This document shows positions 35,208-44,915 of a stretch of 46,492 nt of DNA, piece after piece. The translations under genes were made by a program, and so were the position numbers. Numbering within the stretch: the first letter of the stretch is position 1; each line of letters starts with the position of its first letter. The notes under the pieces are model-generated. The model saw only the letters and a list, made by a program, of their open reading frames with translations. It was not told where the DNA came from and made no database searches. Source of the DNA: CAZUDI01 sp964618975 (GTDB lineage: Bacteria; Desulfobacterota; Desulfomonilia; UBA1062); assembly GCA_964618975.1 (NCBI GenBank), contig CAZUDI010000028.1, forward strand, positions 1 through 46,492, read 5' to 3'.

Positions 35208-35570
35208 GTCAGAGAGGCGCCTGTCCCCTTGCCGACGGGCGCCTCTTGCAACTATTCAATATCACTGAATATAAAATCGCCACCATTTGACCGTCACTGC
35301 ATTTCTCGGGGCAGGCCAAGGGGTGAGTTCATCCTGAATTCAACAACACTCACCGAGATACGACTACCGGAGGTCATGGAGGGTTAATAAAAACGATCGA
35401 TCACTCGCGCATAGGCTGCGTGCATCATGACTGAAGGGCCTTGGTGCGGGATAGATGCCTTCCGTCTGTTATTTAACATAACATATATTATCGGACATCT
35501 AATTCATACGCCTATGCCGGTGACCACTCCCCCTTCCGGAAGGGTTCGCTCGATCTGGGGATTACTTGTT
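35208..35570. other. Intergenic region between convergent sufB and argJ
   Basis: No gene is seen. A terminator-like stem lies at 35214-35245, and a perfect palindrome CCCTTCCGGAAGGG at 35531-35544, placed to end the argJ transcript on the other strand. The middle part is AT-richer (for example 35470-35515) and unexplained. Confidence 0.4.
35214..35245 (+). terminator. Terminator-like hairpin after sufB
   Basis: GAGGCGCC (35214-35221) pairs with GGCGCCTC (35238-35245), with GTC/GAC extending inside the loop; TTGCAACTATT follows. It begins seven nt behind the sufB stop. Confidence 0.5.
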
Positions 35571-36721
35571 TCATGTCCGGTAATCGGCGTTGATTTCGAT
35601 ATACTTATAGGAAAGATCGGTTGTCCAGACGGTAAAGCTCCCAGGGCCTTCCCCCAAAGTCATTTCTACGAGGATGTCTTTTCCCTGCAAGGCATTGTTC
35701 AGGGTGTGCTCATCGAAATGTAGCGTGGGCTCTCCGGCGCTGACGACCTTCATCCCGGCTATGCCAAGATCGATCGATCCGGGGACGATCTCCACGCCGC
35801 TCCTTCCGGCGGCGGCGATGATGCGGCCCCAGTTGGGGTCGCCTCCGAAAAAGGCGGTCTTGACCAGCGGCGAATTGGCCACCGTCATGGCGACCTGGCG
35901 GGCCTCCCGGTCGCTGCACGCACCGGTAACCCTGATCTCAATGCATTTGGTGGCACCCTCGCCATCTTTTACCACGAGCAAGGCCAGTTCACGTATGACC
36001 GCGTGCATCGCGGCATCGAACAGCGCCAGATCCACATCCACCAGTGCGCTGGAGACTGCGATGAGGGTGTCGTTGGTGGAGGTGTCCCCGTCGACCGTGA
36101 TGGCATTGAAGGTATCCTCCACGGCCAGGTGCACAAGGTTGTCCAGATGTTCCTTGGGTACCCTGGCGTCCGTAAGGATGACCGCCAGGGTGGTGGCCAT
36201 GTCCGGTGCAATCATGCCGGAGCCCTTGGCGATCCCCATGATCCGGGAGCTGCCCGCCTGGCGGCAGACGATCTTGGGATAGGTATCGGTGGTCATGATC
36301 GCGTCGGCAAAGCCCTTTGCATCCTCGCCCAGATTGCCGACGAGGGTTGGGACACTGGGCAGCATGCGCTCCAGGGGCAGACGCATACCGATCACGCCTG
36401 TTGACAGGGGCAGGACCTCGTCCGCCGTGATCCCCTGCCCCAGAGCGGCCGCTACGGCCGCCATGAGCGCCTGGGCATCCTCGATGCCTGTCTGCCCGGT
36501 ACAGGCATTGGCGTTGCCGGAATTGGCCAGCACCGCGCGGAGCGTGCCGCGCTTGACCTGCTGCATACCGATCAGCACCGGAGCGGCCTTGATCCGGTTA
36601 CGGGTGAAGACACCTGAGAGCGTGGCCCGGCGCGTGCAGTAGATCAGTCCCAGATCGAGGCGTGTACTCGCGGCGGATTTTATACCGGCGCCCGTGGCCG
36701 CAAAGCGGAATCCCTCGGGGA

Positions 36722-36725
<4 letters not shown>
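35571..36725 (-). CDS. argJ: Glutamate N-acetyltransferase / ornithine acetyltransferase ArgJ
   Basis: ArgJ recycles the acetyl group of N-acetylornithine onto glutamate in arginine synthesis; 384 aa. GLIYCTRRATLSGVFTRNRI, ANSGNANACTG and GDTSTNDT are family hallmarks. The self-cleavage site reads PDMATTLAVILTDA with Thr178 as the nucleophile that becomes the N-terminus of the beta chain; the usual ATML has Thr instead of Met after it. The ATG overlaps the secA stop by four bases (ATGA), so it is translationally coupled as the last gene of the run. A short ArgA-like acetyltransferase lies in the same operon. Confidence 0.93.
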
Positions 36726-39355
<2,630 letters not shown>

Positions 39356-39417
39356 AGGCGTACCTGATCCCTCATTGCGCTAACAGTCATCGCAAGAAAA
39401 ATAGAATATGGAGCGGT

Positions 39418-40341
39418 TTATTTCAACATGTATCTTTGGGGATTGACATGGATGCCGTTGACGAGGACCTCGTAGTGCAGGTGTGGACCGGTGGAACGGC
39501 CCGTGCTCCCCACGCAGGCGATCCTGTCACCCTTGGAAACCTGCTGCCCGACCTCCACCTCGCACTTGAGCAGGTGTCCGTAGCGTGTGACGGTCCCATA
39601 ACCATGATGGATGACGAGAAAGTTGCCATAGGCCCCGTTGTGGTAGGCCTGGGTGACCACCCCGTCCGCCGGTGCCACGATCGGGGTCCCCTTGCGGGCC
39701 GCGAGGTCGACCCCCTTGTGGAACTCCCGGCGGCCGGTAAAGGGCGAATTGCGCCAGCCAAAACGCGAAGAGACCCATCCCCGGCTGGGCCAGAGGGAGG
39801 GTGTGTGCGCCAGCAGCGAACGCTGGCGTTCGATCTGCGTGAGCAGTTCCCGGGATACCCCGGTCTCGATATCGACGTCGTCGCGCAGTTGCTTGAGATG
39901 CGCGTGCAACCGGCGGGTGACTATCTTATCGGTGATAATCTCGCTGTTCTTGGCCGCTGAAGTCGGGGAACCCGCAAGCCCGGCTCCCCCTCCGCCGATG
40001 CCGATGATCTCCTCGGGCGCATCGAAATCGAGTTTGGCGATCTCGCTCAAGTGGCGGTGATAACTCCTGAGCGTGATCATTTCCTTATCGATGGAAGCGA
40101 CCTTGGCGGTGAGCATGTTCAGTTGACGGGCCTGTTCGCGGTTCTTCTCCTTGAGGGCGGCCACATGCGCGAGATCGGTGCGCAGGGTGTAGAGCCTGAT
40201 CCCGGCGAAGGCCGAAAAGACGATCAGGGCCACAAAAATTCCAGCCAGGACCAGCACCGTGGTGGTGGAGGTGCGGAATTTTTTCGTACCCGCATTGTCT
40301 TCCGGTATGAGCAGGAGAGTCCAGCGTGATTTTATCCTCAT
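39418..40341 (-). CDS. M23 family cell-wall endopeptidase
   Basis: A membrane-anchored M23 (lysostaphin-type) zinc peptidase of 307 aa. One membrane segment (about 26-48) is followed by a coiled-coil stretch (HVAALKEKNREQARQLNMLT) and the C-terminal catalytic domain: SSRFGWRNSPFTGRREFHKG, VDLA, then YGTVTRYGHL and GPHLHYEVLVNG. The zinc ligands of the HxxxD and HxH pattern are present, so the enzyme should cut peptidoglycan cross-links in the periplasm rather than act as an inactive EnvC-like activator. ATG 40341 has GAGGT upstream and opens directly on the basic cytoplasmic tail. Confidence 0.9.
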   Translation of the reverse strand: MRIKSRWTLLLIPEDNAGTKKFRTSTTTVLVLAGIFVALIVFSAFAGIRLYTLRTDLAHVAALKEKNREQARQLNMLTAKVASIDKEMITLRSYHRHLSEIAKLDFDAPEEIIGIGGGGAGLAGSPTSAAKNSEIITDKIVTRRLHAHLKQLRDDVDIETGVSRELLTQIERQRSLLAHTPSLWPSRGWVSSRFGWRNSPFTGRREFHKGVDLAARKGTPIVAPADGVVTQAYHNGAYGNFLVIHHGYGTVTRYGHLLKCEVEVGQQVSKGDRIACVGSTGRSTGPHLHYEVLVNGIHVNPQRYMLK

Positions 40342-40343
40342 GT

Positions 40344-41663
40344 TTACCTCGAACTGATATCGATCCGGTCTATGAGCAGGGACGGGCACAGGACATTTCC
40401 GAAGGGTCGCGGATCATCACCGCAGGCGACAACGCGCGTGAGCATCTCGAATATGTTTCCTGATAAAGCGGCACTACGGACAGGATACAGAATCTGGCCG
40501 CGCTCCATGAGGTGGCCGGCCACGCCTACTGAGAGGTCGCCTGAAATGGGGTCACCCGTATGCATACCCATAATATCGGTGATTTTGAGTGTTTGCTTTA
40601 GCGTCGGCAATATCCCGTCCAGAGAACCCCCTTGCGGCATCAGATGCAGGTGCCGGATGCCGCAGGAAGGCCGCGCACGCCAGGAAGACCGCACGGCGTT
40701 CCCGGTGGAGCTCCCTCCCGCTACCGCCCCCCAGTAGGTGTCATACACGAAAGCCTTGAGGACCCCCCCTTCCACCAGGGTGGTACGCCGTGACGGCACC
40801 CCTTCCCCGTCGAAGCCAAAGGCGCCTGCGGCACGGGGATGCAGCGGATCGTCATACAGGCTCATCACGGAGGCGAAGCAGGGCCTGCCGAGCTTGTCCT
40901 TGAGAAAGGAGGTGTCCTTGATGACGCGCTCACCGCTGAAGGATCCGGCCAGGAATCCCAGCAGTTCGGCGCTGCAGGTGGGGTCGAAAAGGACCGCGAC
41001 ATCCATGGACGGGACGGTCCGGGCACCGAGCATCCCACAGGCCTTGGCGGCCGCCCTGCGACCCACGCTGGCCACGTCTATTTCGGAGAGGAAGTGTCCC
41101 CGGTCGGCCTCGAAGCCCGCTTGCTGGTCATCCCCCTGCTGAGCCATGACCATGATGGCGGCCGTGGCGTGGGTGGCACTCCCGGACGCGCAGATGCCAG
41201 TGGAGCTAGCGATCCTCACCGCGTTCAGGGAGCGTGAGAAGGTCGCCTTGCGCACCTGGGTTACGCGCTCGTCCGAGCCCCGCGCCGCCTGCTCGAGCAG
41301 CAGGGCCTGCTCGATGCAGTCATCGGCCGTAAGCGCTGCTGTCACGGGATCATAGATTCCGGGGGCAGAACATGGGGGCTCGGCAGGGGGAAGGCCCAGG
41401 CGCTGGTCGCTGAACTGATGGTGGGCCGAACTCACGGCCGCCTCGATGAGCGGCAGGGAGGGTTCGGCCCCGAAGCTAAAGCCCATGCACCCTTTCACGA
41501 GCACCCTCAGGGCGAAGCCGGTCTCCTTGGCGCGCACCAGGGAGTTCGTCTTGCCGTCACGGGCCTCGGCGCGGATGCTGTCTACGCTCTGGCCAAAGAT
41601 TTCATAAGACGTGATTTTCTGCCGCTGCAGAAGATGGCTGAGTTGCTCGATGCCCCTGTCCAT
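40344..41663 (-). CDS. pmbA: TldE/PmbA family protein
   Basis: The TldE/PmbA half of the TldD-TldE protease system, 439 aa. Family segments include SIRAEARDGKTNSLVRAKET, ATAAIMVMAQQGDDQQAGFE, RTVPSMDVAVLFDPTCSAEL and GFDGEGVPSRRTTLVEGGVL. TldE alone lacks the zinc HExxxH motif; it works with TldD, which is not in the window. The pair degrades unfolded peptides and matures some peptide products. It starts three nt after the ArgA-like stop and is followed at once by the M23 peptidase gene. Confidence 0.88.
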   Translation of the reverse strand: MDRGIEQLSHLLQRQKITSYEIFGQSVDSIRAEARDGKTNSLVRAKETGFALRVLVKGCMGFSFGAEPSLPLIEAAVSSAHHQFSDQRLGLPPAEPPCSAPGIYDPVTAALTADDCIEQALLLEQAARGSDERVTQVRKATFSRSLNAVRIASSTGICASGSATHATAAIMVMAQQGDDQQAGFEADRGHFLSEIDVASVGRRAAAKACGMLGARTVPSMDVAVLFDPTCSAELLGFLAGSFSGERVIKDTSFLKDKLGRPCFASVMSLYDDPLHPRAAGAFGFDGEGVPSRRTTLVEGGVLKAFVYDTYWGAVAGGSSTGNAVRSSWRARPSCGIRHLHLMPQGGSLDGILPTLKQTLKITDIMGMHTGDPISGDLSVGVAGHLMERGQILYPVRSAALSGNIFEMLTRVVACGDDPRPFGNVLCPSLLIDRIDISSR

Positions 41664-41666
41664 GCC

Positions 41667-42128
41667 TCAAACGGTAAGTGAATACACGAGGGCCGTCTCC
41701 CGACAGTCGGGGAAAAACTGGCAATGGATGCAGTCCGCCCAGATCTTGTTCGGCAACGTGGCCTTGTCGACATCATGAAAACCATATCTCCTAAAGAAAT
41801 CAGGAACAAAGGTCAGAACAAACAAACGCTCCAGCCCCAGTGTGCGGGCCTCTTCAATGCAGGTATCGATCAGGGAGCGTCCGAAGCCCGACCCCTGGGC
41901 CTCGTGCCGCACGGCAAAGGTGCGGATCTCACCGAGGTCCTCCCAGGAGACATGCAGGGCACAGCACCCCTGTATCTGGCTACCGGCACCGCTGTCGACG
42001 ACCCAGAAATCGCGGATGCAGGTATAGATGTCGTGTAGGGATTTAGGCAGCAACAGCCCCTCCTTCACGAAAGGATCGATGAGTCCTTTGATCACCTTGG
42101 CATCGTTGATGAACGGTTTGCGAATCAT
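41667..42128 (-). CDS. Short-form N-acetylglutamate synthase (GNAT)
   Basis: A GNAT acetyltransferase of 153 aa that resembles the short ArgA type, which has the acetyltransferase domain without the amino-acid-kinase domain. The acetyl-CoA loop is VRHEAQGSGFGRSLIDTCIE; LERLFVLTFVPDFFRRYGF follows. A conserved-looking CIHCQFFPDC near the C-terminus is seen in these short forms as I remember them. Its job would be to make N-acetylglutamate to prime the ArgJ cycle, and argJ closes the same gene run. A promoter candidate at 42154-42183 would start transcription here. Substrate assignment is by family and context. Confidence 0.75.
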   Translation of the reverse strand: MIRKPFINDAKVIKGLIDPFVKEGLLLPKSLHDIYTCIRDFWVVDSGAGSQIQGCCALHVSWEDLGEIRTFAVRHEAQGSGFGRSLIDTCIEEARTLGLERLFVLTFVPDFFRRYGFHDVDKATLPNKIWADCIHCQFFPDCRETALVYSLTV

Positions 42129-42153
42129 CCCCTAGTATCCCTTTTTTCTTGCG

Positions 42154-42183
42154 AATACAGCACTTTTCTCAATACCCTGTCAA
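42154..42183 (-). promoter_or_regulatory. Internal promoter before the ArgA-like gene
   Basis: On the minus strand a perfect TTGACA (42183-42178) is followed after 18 nt by TGTATT (42159-42154). It stands 25 nt before the ArgA-like ATG and would drive that gene and those downstream, including secA and argJ, separately from nadK-recN. Confidence 0.4.
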
Positions 42184-42196
42184 ACATGAAATAAAT

Positions 42197-42216
42197 GCTT
42201 CATGATATCAGGAAGC
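42197..42216. promoter_or_regulatory. Near-perfect palindrome beside the internal promoter
   Basis: GCTTC-A-TGATATCA-G-GAAGC: 18 of 20 positions are palindromic. It lies between the recN stop and the -35 box at 42178-42183, where it could bind a regulator or end the recN transcript. It does not match the arginine repressor box (TGAAT...ATTCA). Confidence 0.35.
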
Positions 42217-42246
42217 TGTGAGACAAAACCGCGGGTGCCGGTGTCC

Positions 42247-43887
42247 TCAGCGGGAACCCATCAGCTCCTTGGCATGCTCGATCACCACCGAACTGGGAGA
42301 TTCCCCGCCCATCATGCGGGCCAGTTCCATGACCCTATCCATGTCGGTGACCCTCCTCAGGGTCGAGACCGTGCTGCCCCCCCGGCGCTCCTTGGAAACC
42401 ACCAGATGATGGTCGGCCTGCGAGGCGACCTGGTGCAGGTGTGTCACCACGATGGCCTGGGCCTGTGATGCGATCTCCCTGAGCCGGTGTGCGATCATGA
42501 AGGACGTCTCGCCGCTGATGCCCGCGTCGATCTCGTCGAAAATCAGGGTGGCAAGTGGGGAGCCGGTCTGCTGAACCCTGATGGCGAGCATGATGCGGCT
42601 CAACTCGCCTCCGGAGGCCACGCGTGCCAGGGGCAGGAGGTTCTGCCCCACGTTGGTGGAGATAAGGAATTCACCCTTGAGGAGCTGGTTGGGGGTGGCA
42701 TTGCGGATATCTGCCCCCTCGCACAGGCTCGTGCCTATCCCCTCAACCTCCCTCTGGTCCACCACAAAACGCGTCCCGGGCATGCCCAGCCGGGCCAGAT
42801 CCTCGTTGATCCGCTCGGCCATGAGTCTCGCACATGCCTGGCGGGTGCACAGGAAGGCCTCAACCCCTGCGCCGTATGCTCCCCGCGCCCGATCCAGCCG
42901 CTGGCGGGCCTCCATCAGGAGCGTCCGCGAATCCTCCACGGTACTCAGTTGACGGCTGAGCTCTTCCCGTACCCGCATGAGCCCCTCCTCATCGGTGCGG
43001 TGCTTGCGCATGAGATCCCGCAGGGTATGCAGGCGCCCCTCCAAATCCTCGATGCGCTGGGGGTCATACTCGTATCTGCCCATTCGCTGACGGATACCCA
43101 GCGTGATATCCTCCACCTGGGCCTGCATGGCCTGCATGCAGTCTGCATAGGGGGCCAGGAAGGCGTCGTGGTTGGCCATAGCGAGCAGAAGGTCCCGGAT
43201 TAGGGAGGCCCCGTCACTGAGCGAAGGGGTTCCGCTGTAGAGCAGATCGAGGACCTCGTGCGCCCGAAGGTTGAGCTCCTCGGCTGCGCGGGAGAGCTCG
43301 AGCCCGGAGACGAGCTCGTCTTCGAGACCGGCCTTAAGCTCGAGACCCTGCAATTCTTCGAGACTGTAGTGCATGCGCTCCTGTTCGCCCTTGAGCTCTT
43401 CCAGTTCCCGCATCAGGTTGTCCAGATGTTCCTGGGCCGCCAGAGCCTCGCGGAAGGGGCCTTCCACCGCCTCGCGGTCGAGTCCGGCCGTCTCCTCCAG
43501 GATGCGCATGTGCTGGTTGGGGTGGAGCAGATCCTGATACTGATGCTGTCCGTAGATGCTCACCATGTTGGCCGTTGCCTCGGCCAGTTCGGCCACCGTG
43601 GTCAGCCTTCCGTCGAGATAGCAGCGACTCCTGCCGCTGGCGGTAATCTCGCGCCGGACGAGGGTTTCACCCTCGCCATGGGAAAAGAGCGCCTCGACAA
43701 CGGCCCTGTCGCAGCCGGGCCGCACGATATCCCCGCTGGCCCTGGCGCCCATGAGGAGGGTCAGGGCATCGATGAGCAGTGATTTGCCGGCGCCGGTTTC
43801 GCCGGTGATGCAGTTGAGACCGGGTTCGAACTCCACGGTGAGTTCGTCGAAGATCGCCATGGACGAGATCTTCAGTATCTCGATCAT
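42247..43887 (-). CDS. recN: DNA repair ATPase RecN
   Basis: RecN, an SMC-like ATPase for double-strand break repair, 546 aa, normal length. The N-terminus MIEILKISSMAIFDELTVEF and Walker A ITGETGAGKSLLIDALTLLM are diagnostic; a central coiled coil (about 150-380) follows, then VASGGELSRIMLAIRV (signature) and TLIFDEIDAGISGET (Walker B). It overlaps the nadK stop by four bases, so the two are translated together, as in many deltaproteobacteria and firmicutes. Confidence 0.95.
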   Translation of the reverse strand: MIEILKISSMAIFDELTVEFEPGLNCITGETGAGKSLLIDALTLLMGARASGDIVRPGCDRAVVEALFSHGEGETLVRREITASGRSRCYLDGRLTTVAELAEATANMVSIYGQHQYQDLLHPNQHMRILEETAGLDREAVEGPFREALAAQEHLDNLMRELEELKGEQERMHYSLEELQGLELKAGLEDELVSGLELSRAAEELNLRAHEVLDLLYSGTPSLSDGASLIRDLLLAMANHDAFLAPYADCMQAMQAQVEDITLGIRQRMGRYEYDPQRIEDLEGRLHTLRDLMRKHRTDEEGLMRVREELSRQLSTVEDSRTLLMEARQRLDRARGAYGAGVEAFLCTRQACARLMAERINEDLARLGMPGTRFVVDQREVEGIGTSLCEGADIRNATPNQLLKGEFLISTNVGQNLLPLARVASGGELSRIMLAIRVQQTGSPLATLIFDEIDAGISGETSFMIAHRLREIASQAQAIVVTHLHQVASQADHHLVVSKERRGGSTVSTLRRVTDMDRVMELARMMGGESPSSVVIEHAKELMGSR

Positions 43888-44729
43888 CGCTCCTGCCACT
43901 TGAGCTTGGTCCTCAACACCCCGAAATAATTGCTTTGCGGAAGACGCAGCAGGGTGGCTTGGTAAGGGCCGCGCTTCACCTTGAGGGCATCGCCGGCCTG
44001 GAGGGGGTAGCCCTTCTGACCGTCAAGGGTGAGGTGGATGTTGTCCGAGGCCTTGGTGGATTTCACGATGATGGTGCCCTCCTGGGAATCGGGCAGGACG
44101 ATGCTGCGATTGGAAAGCAGGTGCGGACAGATGGGCGTGAGGATGACGGCCTCCACCCCCGGATGTACGATGGGGCCGTTGGCCGCCAGGTTGTAGGCGG
44201 TGGATCCCGTGGGGGTCGAGACGATGAGCCCATCGGCGCGGAAGTTGGTGATGAAGGTGGAGTTGGTCCAGACCTCCATGTCGAAGATGCGTGCCAGGGC
44301 CCCCTTGGTAATCACCACGTCGTTCAGTACGTGTTCGGTGCTCAGCACCTCTCCATCCCGGACGTGGGTCACGGACAGCATGGCGCGCCGGTCCTCGACA
44401 CAGCCCCCGGAGGTGACGGCCTTGAGCGCGGCAAACACCTCGGCCTCGGTGGTCTCGGTAAGAAAGCCCAGGGATCCCATGTGCACACCCAGCATGGGTA
44501 CCTCGCGGGGCAGGAGCATGCGGATGGTTCTCAGCAGGGTTCCGTCCCCCCCCAGCACCACGACCAGATCGGAAGCCCCCCAGACGTCGGCACTGGGAGG
44601 CCGCGAACAGGCCCCGGCCACATGGTCCTCAAAGAGACACTCCACGCCGCGCTGCTCGAGCCAGTCGAGCACCCGAGAGGCCAGGGCCAGGGCCGAGGGC
44701 TCCTCTTTGCACACGATCCCCATTTTCAT
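43884..44729 (-). CDS. nadK: NAD kinase
   Basis: NAD kinase (EC 2.7.1.23) makes NADP from NAD; 281 aa. VVLGGDGTLLRTIRMLLPRE carries the GGDGT motif, followed by LGVHMGSLGFLTET, LNDVVITKGA and ADGLIVSTPTGSTAYNLAAN, all family hallmarks. No good ribosome-binding site precedes the ATG; a promoter-like TGGACA-N18-TATATG ends only about eight nt upstream, so the mRNA may be leaderless. TTG 44732 and ATG 44723 are alternative starts. It heads the nadK-recN unit. Confidence 0.94.
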   Translation of the reverse strand: MKMGIVCKEEPSALALASRVLDWLEQRGVECLFEDHVAGACSRPPSADVWGASDLVVVLGGDGTLLRTIRMLLPREVPMLGVHMGSLGFLTETTEAEVFAALKAVTSGGCVEDRRAMLSVTHVRDGEVLSTEHVLNDVVITKGALARIFDMEVWTNSTFITNFRADGLIVSTPTGSTAYNLAANGPIVHPGVEAVILTPICPHLLSNRSIVLPDSQEGTIIVKSTKASDNIHLTLDGQKGYPLQAGDALKVKRGPYQATLLRLPQSNYFGVLRTKLKWQER

Positions 44730-44736
44730 CAATCAA

Positions 44737-44766
44737 CATATACAGGCGCATCCGCAGACTTGTCCA
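44737..44766 (-). promoter_or_regulatory. Promoter candidate directly before nadK
   Basis: On the minus strand TGGACA (44766-44761) and TATATG (44742-44737) are 18 nt apart. Transcription would begin about seven nt further on, at or beside the nadK start codon. Confidence 0.35.
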
Positions 44767-44856
44767 GATGAAATCGGCAGGCAGGCCAAGGATTCCGATG
44801 CACCCTGAGTCCCTGCGGACTTCCCCCGGGACGGGGCTGCAGGACAGATGAGAAAG

Positions 44857-44891
44857 GGCCGGCCCGGCTTCCCTCTGGAAAGCCGGGCCGG
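44857..44891 (-). terminator. Terminator of the BPI-like gene
   Basis: A 13-bp perfect stem joins 44857-44869 with 44879-44891. It begins 25 nt past the stop of the minus-strand gene, and CCCTTTCTC follows on that strand. It is the most terminator-like structure of the window. Confidence 0.65.
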
Positions 44892-44915
44892 CATAAGGAC
44901 GGCTCTGTCAGGGCC

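Noticed and set aside
42190..42220. Arginine repressor box before the ArgA-like gene
   Set aside because: The palindrome at 42197-42216 does not fit TGAAT-N-ATTCA spacing or bases.
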